This document shows positions 1 to 10,806 of a stretch of 64,000 nucleotides of DNA, one piece after another. Position 1 is the stretch's first letter; every line of letters starts with the position of its first letter. The DNA is from Kitasatospora sp. SUK 42 (GTDB lineage Bacteria > Actinomycetota > Actinomycetes > Streptomycetales > Streptomycetaceae), in contig NZ_LFMD02000002.1 of assembly GCF_015776785.2 (NCBI RefSeq), positions 1,962,691-2,026,690 on the forward strand, in the 5' to 3' direction. Below the pieces are notes generated by a model. That model did not search any database. It was not told the origin of the DNA and saw only the letters and a program-made list of their open reading frames with translations. Made by a program: the position numbers and the translations under genes.

Positions 1-76
1 CGCCGAAGTGGACGGTTTCCGCGGCGGCGCCGCCGTCCAGGTCGTCGGAGAGCGTGACAACTACACGCTGAGCCAT
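1..76 (-). CDS. lsrL: Lsr2-family nucleoid protein, N-terminal fragment (LsrL-like)
   Basis: Only the first 25 codons lie in the window; the rest runs off the left edge. The visible protein starts MAQRVVVTLSDDLDGG and continues to a phenylalanine-glycine, which matches the N-terminal dimerisation strand of Lsr2, the AT-rich-DNA-binding xenogeneic silencer of actinobacteria. The start is the ATG at 76 on the minus strand, preceded by a GAGG ribosome site. Streptomycetes carry two paralogues, and the one next to purS is usually LsrL; both that position and the MAQRVVVTLSDD beginning fit LsrL rather than the main Lsr2. It is divergent from purS. Confidence 0.85.
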   Translation of the reverse strand, partial: MAQRVVVTLSDDLDGGAAAETVHFG

Positions 77-543
77 GGGTGTCAATCCTCTCGGGCAATT
101 CGGTCGCCGGTTCGCGGGTACGCCCGGTGGCCTGATGTGCACCAACTCGCGCAAGCGCACACGGGCAGGCCTGGTGGCCCGCCGGATACGCAGCACTTGC
201 CGCGACAGGTGGCCCTATTCTGCACCCGAAGGGGGTCGAAATCGAAGAGTCCGGCATTCTTTTCCGGATATTCACGAGTGTTCGCGCGACTCCCGGATAC
301 CGATGTGCGGGACGGGTCGATCTGTCCCCAAGTGCCGTATTCGGGTGTTCTTCGCGGATGCCTGTTCGGGGCCGTGAAACCGCAGAAACGGTTCGATCCG
401 GGCGGGGGGCGGGGGTGTCGGATCCCTTGCGGCGTAAGGGTTCCGGGTCTACGCGCGTCACGTTCCCCGGCCAGCAATCCTGCCCGAAACGGCCGGTAGT
501 CTGGAGTTCCCCCGCCTCACCGAAGACACCACCGGGAGTGCCA
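77..543. promoter_or_regulatory. Divergent lsrL/purS intergenic region
   Basis: No convincing gene is seen in these 467 bases. They should hold both divergent promoters. For purS, TAGTCT at 497-502 is a good streptomycete -10 box about 40 nt before the GTG start. A GGGAG ribosome site lies at 534-538. No clear -35 box, purine riboswitch or PurR-type operator could be recognised. The stretch around 200-300 is less GC-rich than the flanking genes. Confidence 0.4.
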
Positions 544-798
544 GTGGCACGCGTCGTAGTCGACGTCATGCTCAAGCCGGAGATCCTCGACCCCCAGGGA
601 CAGGCGGTGCAGCGTGCACTGCCCCGTCTCGGATTCACCGGGATCGCCGACGTCCGCCAGGGCAAGCGTTTCGAGCTGGAAGTGGAGGGCCCGGTCGACG
701 ACGCCGCGCTCGCCCGTATCCGCGAAGCCGCCGAGACGTTTCTCGCCAACACCGTGATCGAGGACTTCACCGTCCGGGTCGAGGAGGCGGCGAAGTGA
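544..798 (+). CDS. purS: Phosphoribosylformylglycinamidine synthase subunit PurS
   Basis: A small 84-residue subunit of the FGAM synthetase complex, which converts FGAR, ATP and glutamine to FGAM in step 4 of purine synthesis. PurS bridges PurQ and PurL and is thought to help ammonia transfer. The protein begins [20 protein letters not shown] and has the typical pattern of a short alpha/beta protein. I chose the GTG at 544 because GGGAG lies 5 nt upstream and the length then equals that of the family; the open frame extends upstream to 358 without homology. The stop overlaps the purQ start by 4 bases (GTGA), so the genes are translationally coupled. Confidence 0.95.
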   Translation: MARVVVDVMLKPEILDPQGQAVQRALPRLGFTGIADVRQGKRFELEVEGPVDDAALARIREAAETFLANTVIEDFTVRVEEAAK

Positions 799-1471
799 CC
801 ACCCGCATCGGCGTCGTCACTTTCCCCGGCTCCCTCGACGACCGCGACGCCCAGCGCGCGGTCCGCCTGGCCGGTGCCGAGCCGGTCGCCCTCTGGCACC
901 GTGACAAGGATCTCCACCAGGTCGACGCCGTCGTCCTGCCGGGCGGATTCAGTTACGGCGACTATCTGCGCTGCGGCGCGATCTCCCGCTTCTCGCCCGT
1001 GATGGAGACCGTCATCGAGCAGGCGAAGCTCGGAATGCCGGTCCTCGGTATCTGCAACGGCTTCCAGGTGCTGTGCGAATCGCACCTGCTGCCCGGCGCG
1101 CTCCACCGGAACGACTCGCTGCACTTCGTCTGCCGCGACCAGAAGCTGCGCGTCGAGAACGCGGAGACCGCCTGGACCGGGGATTACTCGGCCGGCCAGG
1201 AAATCGTCGTCCCGCTGAAGAACGGCGAGGGCCGCTTCGTCGCCGACGAGCGCGTCCTGGACGAGCTGGAGGCGGAGGGCCGGGTCGTCGCCCGGTACCT
1301 GGACCTCAACCCGAACGGTTCGTACCGCGACATCGCCGGCATCACCAACGCCGCCGGCAATGTCGTCGGCCTGATGCCGCACCCGGAGCACGCCGTGGAG
1401 CCGCTCACCGGTCCGACCACCGAGGGCCTGGGCTTCTTCACTTCCGTCCTGAAGCAGCTGGTGAACGCCTG

Positions 1472-1472
<1 letters not shown>
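795..1472 (+). CDS. purQ: Phosphoribosylformylglycinamidine synthase subunit PurQ (glutaminase)
   Basis: A 225-residue class I glutamine amidotransferase that makes ammonia for PurL. It starts [19 protein letters not shown]. The nucleophile cysteine is in GICNGFQVL (about residue 85), and the catalytic histidine and glutamate are in [11 protein letters not shown] near the C-terminus. Length is normal for the stand-alone PurQ of the three-subunit system. Its start overlaps the purS stop, and its TGA shares one base with the purL ATG (TGATG), so the three genes form one tightly coupled operon. Confidence 0.97.
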
Positions 1473-3727
<2,255 letters not shown>

Positions 3728-3738
3728 TCGGGCCCTGA

Positions 3739-3778
3739 CCGAGGGGCGGACGGTTCGACTGAACCGTCCGCCCCTCGG
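3739..3778 (+). terminator. Terminator after purSQL
   Basis: A perfect 17-bp inverted repeat: CCGAGGGGCGGACGGTT at 3739-3755 and its complement at 3762-3778, separated by a 6-nt loop. There is no U-tract, as is common in streptomycetes. The -10 box of the next gene starts only 3 nt after the stem. Confidence 0.9.
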
Positions 3779-3793
3779 CGTATGTTGGGGCGC

Positions 3794-4606
3794 ATGCCTC
3801 CCAAGTCCCGTACGTACCAGCCGCAGAAGGTCCGCGCCGCGCTGACCGCCCAGACGCGGGCGCTGCGCTCCGTCGTGCAGGGCCTCACCGACGCGCAGTT
3901 GGACCTGCCGACCAGGCTGGGGGACTGGCGGGTCCGTGAGCTGCTCGCGCACCTCGCCGTCCAGCTCGACTTCCTCCCCGCCCACCTGGACGACCCGCTG
4001 GAGGGGCGCCCGCCGCTGGACCTGCCGGGCTGGGTGGCCGCGGTCGGCACCGTCGCGTCCGGGCTGGACGCGCAGACCCGGGAGCGGGCGGCGGCGGAGT
4101 TCGGCGGCGGCGCGGAGTCGGTGGCGGCGGCCTTCGGCCGGGCCGCGGACGCGCTGACCGGGCTGCTGGAGCGCCCGGAGGCCGCCGACCCGACGCGGCG
4201 CCTGGAGGTCCGGGTGGGCTCGATGCTGCTCGCCGACCTGCTGGTGACCAGGCTGGTGGAGACGGTGGTGCACGCCGACGACCTGGCGGCCGCGCTCGGT
4301 CAGGAGCCGTTCCCGCACGACCGCCAGGCCGTCGCCGCCACCACCCGGCTGCTCGCGGACGCCTTCGCCGACCGGGTGCCCGGTGGTGCGGTGGAGCTGC
4401 GGATCCCGCCGTACGCGGTGGTCCAGGCGGTGCCGGGGCCCAAGCACACCCGCGGCACCCCGCCGAACGTGGTCGAGACCGACCCGCTGACCTGGATCCG
4501 GCTGGCCACCGGCCGTACGGACTGGGCGGCGGCGCTGGCGGACGCCGAGGTGTCGGCCTCCGGGGAGCGCAGCGACCTGCGGGAGTACCTGCCGGTCCTG
4601 CACTGA
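3794..4606 (+). CDS. Maleylpyruvate isomerase / sterol-carrier family protein
   Basis: A 270-residue protein that starts MPPKSRTYQPQKVRAAL. The N-terminal part has the DinB-like helical pattern of the mycothiol-dependent maleylpyruvate isomerase family (LRSVVQGLTDAQLDLPTRL, then ELLAHLAVQLDFLPAHLDD). The C-terminal half fits the SCP-like domain found with it in actinobacteria. The substrate is unknown. I prefer the ATG at 3794 to the one at 3782: TATGTT at 3781-3786 is a -10 box 7 nt upstream, which implies a leaderless mRNA and places the earlier ATG inside the promoter. The stop codon lies inside the terminator stem shared with the convergent lipoprotein gene. Confidence 0.75.
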   Translation: MPPKSRTYQPQKVRAALTAQTRALRSVVQGLTDAQLDLPTRLGDWRVRELLAHLAVQLDFLPAHLDDPLEGRPPLDLPGWVAAVGTVASGLDAQTRERAAAEFGGGAESVAAAFGRAADALTGLLERPEAADPTRRLEVRVGSMLLADLLVTRLVETVVHADDLAAALGQEPFPHDRQAVAATTRLLADAFADRVPGGAVELRIPPYAVVQAVPGPKHTRGTPPNVVETDPLTWIRLATGRTDWAAALADAEVSASGERSDLREYLPVLH

Positions 4607-4633
4607 GGCCTCATCGGACAGGCCTCAGTGCAG
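4598..4633. terminator. Bidirectional terminator that contains both stop codons
   Basis: A perfect 14-bp inverted repeat: CTGCACTGAGGCCT at 4598-4611 and its complement at 4620-4633, with an 8-nt loop. The TGA of the + gene (4604-4606) lies in the left arm and the TGA of the minus gene (4625-4627) in the right arm. The last codons of two convergent genes therefore form the stem. Confidence 0.85.
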
Positions 4634-5329
4634 CTGTCCGGCCAGGGTCTCGGCGGCCTTGCGCAGTGGTTCGCCGGCGAGGGCCGGGTCCGGGTCGGCT
4701 CCGGCGGTGTTCTGGGAGAGCAGCAGCACCAGGTCCCCCTCGCCCCGGAGGGCGACGCGGGAGACGGCGGCCGTGCCCTGGCCCGGGGTGAGCCTGGTCT
4801 GCCCGACGGCGGGCCGGTCGCCGGCGAACCGGCTGAGCTGGTCCACGCTGAGCAGTCCGGCGCGCTGGATCGCGGGCAGCATCATGCTGACGCCGTAGTC
4901 GGTCTTCGGCACGGCCAGCAGCTCGACGTCGACGGTGGACGGGCCGACCGTGTACGAGCAGGTGATCTGGGCGCTCGGGGGAGTGGCCGGCATCTCGGTC
5001 ATGGTCGGTGGGTGGGTGGCTCCCGACGGCCAGGGCTGGGCCGGAACGCCGTCGCCGGCGTTGCCCTTGACGGACCGCCCGTCCGTCACGGCGGGGGCGA
5101 CGGCGCCGCCGATCCCGGCGTCGGCCGCGGCCTTCGTGAAGTCGAGGCCGAACGGGCAGGCGGTGGACCTGTTCTTGAACAGGTCCAGGGCGGTCGAGCG
5201 GACGCGGTCGTAGGAGAGCGGCCCGCCGCCCGTGCCGGCGCCGGAGGAGGACGAGCAGGCGGCGGCGCCGAGGGCGATCACGGCGGCGGTGAACACGGCG
5301 GTGGGCTTTCGGCGTTGGGCAGTGGTCAT
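4625..5329 (-). CDS. Putative lipoprotein of unknown function
   Basis: A 234-residue secreted lipoprotein. It starts MTTAQRRKPTAVF, has a hydrophobic stretch, and a lipobox LGAAAC with the lipidated cysteine at about residue 25, followed by a serine/glycine-rich linker. The mature part has no recognised domain; it contains two cysteines (one in STACPFGLDF) that might form a disulphide. The ATG at 5329 was chosen because it gives a proper signal peptide and because TACCCT (minus strand, 5341-5336) sits 6 nt upstream, indicating a leaderless transcript. It converges with the isomerase-family gene through a shared terminator. Confidence 0.75.
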   Translation of the reverse strand: MTTAQRRKPTAVFTAAVIALGAAACSSSSGAGTGGGPLSYDRVRSTALDLFKNRSTACPFGLDFTKAAADAGIGGAVAPAVTDGRSVKGNAGDGVPAQPWPSGATHPPTMTEMPATPPSAQITCSYTVGPSTVDVELLAVPKTDYGVSMMLPAIQRAGLLSVDQLSRFAGDRPAVGQTRLTPGQGTAAVSRVALRGEGDLVLLLSQNTAGADPDPALAGEPLRKAAETLAGQLH

Positions 5330-5390
5330 GACCGCAGGGTAGGCCGTGGTGGTGCCGGAGGGTTGCCGATCGGGTCTCAACTCCGTCGTA

Positions 5391-6284
5391 CTACGGGACC
5401 GCGGGCCCGCTCAGGTAGGTGCCCTCCGCCGTGTACGGCCAGGCGTTGGGCGCGCAGCCCTTGAGGCCGTAGATCTGCTGCATCATCGCGGGCGCCGGCT
5501 TGCCCGGGCCGGGGCAGGTCTCGTGCCCGTGGCCGATCCGGTGGCCGACCTCGTGGTTGACGATGAGCGCCCGGTAGTCGTCCAGCGGGCCGCTGAACTG
5601 CGGCGAACCGGTGTTCCAGCGCTTGGAGTTGACCAGCACCTGGTTGCCGACGTTGCAGTTGACCTCGCCGTGGGTGTCCAGGCCGGAGGCGCCGCAGATC
5701 CGGTCCACGGTGGCCGGGGAGGCGATTTTCACGGTGAAGTCGTACGGACCGCTCGCGACCAGCTGGAAGCCGTTCCTGTGGTCGTTGGTCCAGCCGCGCC
5801 GGTCGCCGAGGATGCCGTGGATCTGTGCGGCGGCGGACGCGGCGTCGATGCCTATGCCGTTCTCGACCTCCACCCGGTAGCGGCGCACGGTGCCGTTGCC
5901 GACCGGCTTGGCGGTGGCGGGGGCGGTGCTGAAGGTGCCCGCGCCCTTGGTGGGGCCCGGGTCCGGCGCGGTGGGCGTGGGCGTGGGTGTCGGCGTCGCC
6001 GTGGGCGCCGGGGCGGGCGGCTCGGCCGGCGGCGGGGTCGGGACGGACGCCTGCTCGGCGGGCGGGGCGATCCGGGCCTGGGCGGTCGGTGCGGGGGCGG
6101 CGGGGCCCGAGGGCCGGTTCAGCGCGAAGGCGGCGGCGCCCAGCACCAGCACCGCGGCGACCAGTGCCGTGAGCATGCCAGGCCCGACTCTGCGGCGTGC
6201 CCGGCGGCGTCTACGGCCGCCGCGGGGGTTTCGAGCCGGGGCGGCTCGCCTGCTGGCGGGTCGGGCTGCGGGCACGACCGACAC
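5391..6284 (-). CDS. DUF3152 protein, membrane-anchored metalloprotease-like
   Basis: About 297 residues. An Arg-rich cytoplasmic N-terminus is followed by one membrane helix (MLTALVAAVLVLGAAAFAL), a Pro/Ala/Thr-rich linker of about 60 residues, and a C-terminal DUF3152 domain. The domain ends with NHEVGHRIGHGHETC, which resembles the HExxHxxGxxH zinc site of metzincin peptidases, so a secreted protease role is likely but unproven. The start is uncertain: GTG at 6284, or GTG at 6275 with AAGGTG as ribosome site. The frame stays open further upstream, but the extra sequence is Arg-rich noise that overlaps the TetR gene. Confidence 0.75.
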   Translation of the reverse strand: MSVVPAARPASRRAAPARNPRGGRRRRRARRRVGPGMLTALVAAVLVLGAAAFALNRPSGPAAPAPTAQARIAPPAEQASVPTPPPAEPPAPAPTATPTPTPTPTAPDPGPTKGAGTFSTAPATAKPVGNGTVRRYRVEVENGIGIDAASAAAQIHGILGDRRGWTNDHRNGFQLVASGPYDFTVKIASPATVDRICGASGLDTHGEVNCNVGNQVLVNSKRWNTGSPQFSGPLDDYRALIVNHEVGHRIGHGHETCPGPGKPAPAMMQQIYGLKGCAPNAWPYTAEGTYLSGPAVP

Positions 6285-6330
6285 CTTGGCATGCGAACGG
6301 GTGAATGTCCACGTACCCGGTATGCGGGCC

Positions 6331-7050
6331 TCAGCTGCCCGGCAGCCCCAGGGAGCGGACGAGATCGAGCAGTTCGAGCCTGTACAGACGGTCCGGGTGG
6401 TGCGCCTGCGGGCCCAGGTGACCGTGCAGCTCCAGGGCGACCGGGCCGTGCATCCGCCCCCAGAGCCGCAGCGCCAGGGCGACGGCGGCGGGCGGGAGGT
6501 CCGGGTGCCGCTCGCGGACCTTGGCCGCGAGGTCCTCGGAGAAGTCGCTCCACCGCGCCGACGGGTCCTCCTGCGACGTCCGGGCGCTCGGCCAGGCCGC
6601 CGCGACCAGGCCGACCAGCCCGAGGCAGGCACGCCCCGCGGCCTCCGGGGCGGGGCCTTCGACGGGCGGGCGGTAGCCGGCCACGGGATCGCCGTAGAGC
6701 AGCCGGAAGCCCTGCGGATTGGCCAGCGACCAGGCGCGCAGGGCCTCGCCCCAGGCCACGATCCGGCCGCCGGGGTCGTCCTCGGGCACCGCGTCCCGGG
6801 CGGCCTCCACGGCCTCCACCAGGGCGGTGTAGACGTCGCCGATCAGTGTGGAGATCAGGTCGTCGCGGGTGTCGAAGTAGCTGTAGATCGCGCTGCCGCT
6901 CATGTCCATCTCGCGGGCGATGGCGCGCAGCGAGATGGCGTCGGCGCCCTGCTCGGCCATGTGCTCCAGGGCGATCCGCTTGATCTCGGCGGTGGTCTGG
7001 GCCCGCAGGCGGGCGCGTCGGCCCGGTTTCCGATCTTCCACGCTTGACAT
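6331..7050 (-). CDS. TetR-family transcriptional repressor
   Basis: A 239-residue TetR protein. The N-terminal HTH spans about residues 20-65 (TAEIKRIALEHMAEQGADAI, then SLRAIAREMDMSGSAIYSYF), followed by a helical ligand-binding domain of the TetR_C_33 kind (WGEALRAWSLANPQGFRLLY). The start ATG at 7050 follows from homology. It is divergent from a quinone-oxidoreductase-type gene, and the start codon overlaps that gene's -35 box, so it probably controls that gene and itself through the 7044-7080 region. The ligand is unknown. Confidence 0.9.
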   Translation of the reverse strand: MSSVEDRKPGRRARLRAQTTAEIKRIALEHMAEQGADAISLRAIAREMDMSGSAIYSYFDTRDDLISTLIGDVYTALVEAVEAARDAVPEDDPGGRIVAWGEALRAWSLANPQGFRLLYGDPVAGYRPPVEGPAPEAAGRACLGLVGLVAAAWPSARTSQEDPSARWSDFSEDLAAKVRERHPDLPPAAVALALRLWGRMHGPVALELHGHLGPQAHHPDRLYRLELLDLVRSLGLPGS

Positions 7051-7071
7051 CGTACAGCGCTGCATTAGAGT
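7044..7071 (+). promoter_or_regulatory. Promoter of the oxidoreductase gene with candidate TetR operator
   Basis: TTGACA at 7044-7049 and TAGAGT at 7066-7071 with a 16-nt spacer make a near-consensus promoter for the + gene at 7132. The spacer holds the 8-bp palindrome CAGCGCTG (7055-7062), a likely operator for the divergent TetR protein. The promoter boxes are directly visible; the operator role is inferred. Confidence 0.65.
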
Positions 7072-7131
7072 GCGATGCGCTAAATCAGAACGGTGCACGG
7101 AAAACGCGCGCCGAACAGGGGAGGGGGCGTC

Positions 7132-8127
7132 ATGGAGAGCAAGGCCGTGCTGTTCGACGAGATCGGCGGACCGGAGGTCCTGCGGCTGGAGAAGGTCGCG
7201 CTGGCGGACCCGGGTGCGGGGGAGGTGCTGGTCCGGATCGACGCGATCGGCCTGAACCGGGCCGAGGCGCTGTTCCGCTCCGGCGGCTACTGGTACGACG
7301 CGACCCTGCCGGGCTCCCGGCTCGGCGCGGAGGCGGCGGGCGAGGTGGTCGCGCTCGGCCCCGAGGTGGACGGCTTCGCGCCGGGCGACGCGGTGAGCGT
7401 CCTGGCCACCGGCACCGGAATGTCCCACGCCGGCGTGTACGGCGATCACGTGGTGGTGCCCGCGACGACCCTGCTGCGCCGGCCCGCGGACATGGACGCC
7501 GTCACCGGGGCGGCCGTCTGGCTGTCCTACCTGACCGCCTACGGCGCGCTGGTCGAGGTCGGCCGGATCGCGCCCGGCGACCACGTGGTGATCACCGCCG
7601 CCTCCAGCAGCGTCGGCGTCGCCGCGATCCAGATCGTGACGGCCCTCGGCGGCGTCCCGGTCGCCGTGACCCGGACGGAGGCCAAGGCCGACCGGCTGCG
7701 GGCGGTCGGCGCCGCCCACGTGGTGGTCGCGGACGGCGGCCCCGAACTGGTGGCGAAGGTGCGGGAGGTGACCGGGGACGCGGGCGCGCGGATCGTGTTC
7801 GATCCGGTCGCCGGTCCGGGCCTGGCCGACCTCGCCACGCTGGTCGCGCGCGGCGGAGTGCTGATCGTCTACGGCTGGCTGGACCCGAGGCCCGCGCCGT
7901 TGCCGATGAACTGGCCGCTGAACGTCTGGGGCTACGCGCTGTCCGCCCTGGTCGCCGACCCGGAGGCGCTCCGCCGGGGCCAGGACTTCGTCCACGCCGG
8001 GCTCCGCGCGGGCACCCTCGCGCCGCTGATCGACCGCACCTTCGACCTGGAGGAGATCGTCGACGCCCACCGGCACATGGAGGCCAACGGACAGGTCGGC
8101 AAGATCGTGGTGACCGTCCGGCACTGA
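7132..8127 (+). CDS. Zinc-independent quinone-oxidoreductase-like alcohol dehydrogenase (MDR)
   Basis: A 331-residue medium-chain dehydrogenase/reductase. It starts MESKAVLFDEIGGPEVLRLE, has the GroES-like N-terminal domain, and a Rossmann domain with ITAASSSVGVAAIQI as the NADP-binding glycine motif (about residues 143-160). The catalytic zinc cysteine is not present, so it belongs to the quinone oxidoreductase/enoyl reductase branch. ATG 7132 follows a strong GGGAGGGGG ribosome site; the upstream ATG at 7093 is in the leader. It is probably repressed by the divergent TetR protein and may detoxify quinones or enones. Confidence 0.9.
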   Translation: MESKAVLFDEIGGPEVLRLEKVALADPGAGEVLVRIDAIGLNRAEALFRSGGYWYDATLPGSRLGAEAAGEVVALGPEVDGFAPGDAVSVLATGTGMSHAGVYGDHVVVPATTLLRRPADMDAVTGAAVWLSYLTAYGALVEVGRIAPGDHVVITAASSSVGVAAIQIVTALGGVPVAVTRTEAKADRLRAVGAAHVVVADGGPELVAKVREVTGDAGARIVFDPVAGPGLADLATLVARGGVLIVYGWLDPRPAPLPMNWPLNVWGYALSALVADPEALRRGQDFVHAGLRAGTLAPLIDRTFDLEEIVDAHRHMEANGQVGKIVVTVRH

Positions 8128-8208
8128 CCCCAGGGTGATCCTGTGAGGGTGGTGCCGATCCCGGGCACGGCGGTTGACCGGTGGGTCCCGGATGGCAGAC
8201 TGCACTGC

Positions 8209-8628
8209 ATGGCGATTCACAGGAACCTACTCGACGGCCCCGAACCGACCCTCCTGCCGGAGGACGAGCAGCCCTACCGGATGCTCGCGGAGGAGTCGGC
8301 CTCACCGACCCAGGTGGCGGCCGAGTACCCGACCTTCTGCCTGGCCTGGGCCATGCTCGCCGACGACGCCTTCGCGGCCGGCCGCTACGTCGAGTCGTAC
8401 GCCTACGCCCGTACCGGCTACCACCGCGGCCTGGACGCGCTGCGCCGCAACGGCTGGAAGGGCCACGGGCCGGTGCCGTGGGAGCACCGCGGCAACCGCG
8501 GCTTCCTGCGCTGCCTGGCGGCGCTCGCCCGGGCGGCCGGCGCGATCAAGGAGACCGAGGAGGAGACCCGCTGCTGGCAGTTCCTGAAGGACAGCAGCGC
8601 GGAGGCGTACGCGGAGCTCAAGCAGTAG
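8209..8628 (+). CDS. DUF3151 protein
   Basis: A 139-residue cytosolic protein conserved in actinobacteria, starting MAIHRNLLDGPEPTLLPED and carrying the DUF3151 signature (AWAMLADDAFAAGRYVESYA, then RGNRGFLRCLAALARAAGAI). Its function is unknown. The ATG at 8209 lacks a ribosome site, but CAGACT at 8196-8201 is a -10-like box 7 nt before it and TTGACC at 8174-8179 is a -35 box with a 16-nt spacer, which implies a leaderless transcript. It converges with fba and shares a strong terminator. Confidence 0.85.
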   Translation: MAIHRNLLDGPEPTLLPEDEQPYRMLAEESASPTQVAAEYPTFCLAWAMLADDAFAAGRYVESYAYARTGYHRGLDALRRNGWKGHGPVPWEHRGNRGFLRCLAALARAAGAIKETEEETRCWQFLKDSSAEAYAELKQ

Positions 8629-8652
8629 TCCGAAAGCGTTGACGGAGACGAC

Positions 8653-8684
8653 CGTGCCCCCGGCGGAGGACCGCCGGGGGCACG
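8653..8684. terminator. Bidirectional terminator between DUF3151 gene and fba
   Basis: A perfect 14-bp stem: CGTGCCCCCGGCGG at 8653-8666 pairs with 8671-8684 across an AGGA loop. It serves two convergent genes. Confidence 0.9.
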
Positions 8685-8707
8685 CGCGTCTCACGCGGTC
8701 AGCGCGT

Positions 8708-9730
8708 TCACTTCAGGCGCTTGCCCGCCGAACGCAGCTGCTCGGCGGCCTCGCGCACGCGGGCGGCCATGCCGGCCTCGGCCAGCTTGCCCCAGGTGCG
8801 GGGGTCGTAGGTGTTCTTCTTGCCGACCTCGCCGTCGACCTTCAGCACGCCGTCGTAGTTGGCGAACATGTGGCCGGCGACCGGGCGGGTGAAGGCGTAC
8901 TGGGTGTCGGTGTCCAGGTTCATCTTCACGACGCCGTTCTCCAGCGCGGTGGCGATCTCCTCCGCGGAGGAGCCCGAGCCGCCGTGGAAGACGAAGTCGA
9001 ACGGGTCGGTCTTGCCGTACTGCTTGCCGATCGCGTCCTGCAGCTCGCGCAGCAGCTCCGGCTTCAGCACGACGTTGCCCGGCTTGTACACGCCGTGCAC
9101 GTTGCCGAAGGAGGCGGCCAGCAGGTAGCGGCCCTTCTCGCCCAGGCCCAGCGCCTCGGCGGTGCGCACGGCGTCGTTGACGGTGGTGTACAGCTCGTCG
9201 TTGATCTCGTGCGTGACACCGTCCTCCTCGCCGCCGGTCGGGGTGATCTCGACCTCAAGGATGATCTTGGCGGCGGCGGCCTGGGCCAGCAGCTCCTGGG
9301 CGATGGCCAGGTTGTCGGACAGGGTCTCGGCCGAGCCGTCCCACATGTGCGACTGGAACAGCGGGTTCTCGCCCTTGGCCACGCGCTCGGCGGAGATCGC
9401 CAGCAGGGGGCGGACGTAGCCGTCCAGCTTGTCCTTCGGGCAGTGGTCGGTGTGCAGCGCGACCGTGATGTCGTACTTGGCGGCGACGATGTGCGCGAAC
9501 TCGGCGAGCGCGACCGCGCCGGTCACCATGTCCTTGTTGTGCTGGCCGCCCAGGAACTCCGCGCCACCGGTCGAGATCTGGATGATGCCGTCGCTCTCGG
9601 CCTCGGCGAAACCACGCAGTGCGGCGTGCAGCGTCTGCGACGAGGTGACGTTGATGGCCGGGTAGGCGAACTTGCCCGCCTTGGCCCGGTCCAGCATCTC
9701 GTTGTAGACCTCGGGAGTTGCGATGGGCAT
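8708..9730 (-). CDS. fba: Class II fructose-bisphosphate aldolase
   Basis: A 340-residue zinc-dependent aldolase that cleaves fructose 1,6-bisphosphate to glyceraldehyde 3-phosphate and dihydroxyacetone phosphate in glycolysis and gluconeogenesis. It starts MPIATPEVYNEMLDRAKAGK. Zinc ligands are in ALHTDHCPKDKLDGY (about residues 105-120) and later in the GNVHGVYKPG and FHGGSGSS motifs, which also bind phosphate. The ATG at 9730 follows a GGAGCG ribosome site. Length and motif order are normal. In streptomycetes it lies close to pyrE, as here. Confidence 0.97.
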   Translation of the reverse strand: MPIATPEVYNEMLDRAKAGKFAYPAINVTSSQTLHAALRGFAEAESDGIIQISTGGAEFLGGQHNKDMVTGAVALAEFAHIVAAKYDITVALHTDHCPKDKLDGYVRPLLAISAERVAKGENPLFQSHMWDGSAETLSDNLAIAQELLAQAAAAKIILEVEITPTGGEEDGVTHEINDELYTTVNDAVRTAEALGLGEKGRYLLAASFGNVHGVYKPGNVVLKPELLRELQDAIGKQYGKTDPFDFVFHGGSGSSAEEIATALENGVVKMNLDTDTQYAFTRPVAGHMFANYDGVLKVDGEVGKKNTYDPRTWGKLAEAGMAARVREAAEQLRSAGKRLK

Positions 9731-10051
9731 GCGATCCGCTCCTGTCGGGTTGCGGCGTACGGACGGGTGCTGTCCGACGCTTTGTACGCCTTCGTGACGA
9801 CTCCGTGCCGGCCCGCCGACGCGCGGCGCTGCGGTGTGGCTCTCCGGCACCAAGGTTCGAGGCGGCCACCGCGGTACGGCCATGAGGGTGGGACCGCCGC
9901 GGACCGGACGCCTGGGCCATCTTCCCAGACTCGTGCCCGCAGGTCAGCAGGAGCCCGCCTGTCGGGACGTCGGACCGGGGCACTCGACCGGAACCCGTCG
10001 ACGGGGCTCGGCCGGAAGTCACCGGCAAGATGCGCCCGCTATCCTGCGCCC
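9731..10051. promoter_or_regulatory. fba/DedA divergent intergenic region
   Basis: These 321 bases should contain the fba promoter on the minus strand and the DedA promoter on the plus strand. TATCCT at 10040-10045 is a -10 box 6 nt before the DedA GTG. I see no gene and no clear operator in the rest. Confidence 0.4.
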
Positions 10052-10768
10052 GTGGACTACAACCAGCTGGCCGTCAACCTGCTCGACGCCAAATCCCTGA
10101 TCTCGTCCCTCGGCGCCATCGGGCTGATCGCGATCATCTTCGCGGAGACCGGCCTGCTGGTCGGCTTCTTCTTCCCGGGCGACTCGTTGCTGATCCTCGC
10201 GGGTGTCGCCGCCTCGAACGCCGCCTCCTCGGTGCTCGGCGACGGCGCCAAGCTGCCGATAGCCGTGCTGCTCGTCGGCTGCCCGATCGCGGCGATCGCC
10301 GGTGCCCAGCTGGGGCACCTGATCGGCGTCAAGGTCGGGCCGAAGATGTTCGACAAGCCCGATTCGAAGATCTTCCGCCGCGAGTACGTGGTGAAGGCGG
10401 AGGAGTACTTCAACAAGTTCGGCTCCGGCAAGGCCGTGGTGCTGGCCCGCTTCATGCCGATCATCCGCACCTTCCTGAACCCGGTGGCCGGCACCCTGGA
10501 GATGCCCGCCAAGACCTTCTTCGTCTGGAACGTCGTCGGCGGTGTGCTGTGGACCGAGTCCATGCTGCTGATCGGCTACTTCTTCGGTGACGCGCTCGCC
10601 CCGGTGATCGACAAGTACCTGATCCCGGCGGTGCTGCTGATCGTCCTGCTGTCGATCTCGCCGATCCTGATCGAGGTCATGCGGGAGCGGAAGAAGAAGA
10701 AGGCGGGCGGCGCCGAGGCCGCCGCCGAGGCCACGCAGGCCGGCAGCGGGCGCCACCGGCGAGGCTGA
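10052..10768 (+). CDS. DedA-family membrane protein
   Basis: A 238-residue integral membrane protein of the DedA (SNARE-associated) family. These act as lipid scramblases/flippases or in envelope homeostasis. Family motifs are GLLVGFFFPGDSLL (about residues 31-45) and ARFMPIIRTFLNPVAGTLEM in the middle. There are about five hydrophobic segments and a Lys/Arg-rich cytoplasmic tail. The start is the GTG at 10052 (protein begins VDYNQLAVNLL), just 6 nt after the -10 box TATCCT, so the mRNA is probably leaderless. The frame continues upstream across fba on the other strand, but that part is not coding. Confidence 0.9.
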   Translation: MDYNQLAVNLLDAKSLISSLGAIGLIAIIFAETGLLVGFFFPGDSLLILAGVAASNAASSVLGDGAKLPIAVLLVGCPIAAIAGAQLGHLIGVKVGPKMFDKPDSKIFRREYVVKAEEYFNKFGSGKAVVLARFMPIIRTFLNPVAGTLEMPAKTFFVWNVVGGVLWTESMLLIGYFFGDALAPVIDKYLIPAVLLIVLLSISPILIEVMRERKKKKAGGAEAAAEATQAGSGRHRRG

Positions 10769-10806
10769 ACCCCCGGGCGAGGCTGAACCTCCGGGCGACG
10801 GACGAC

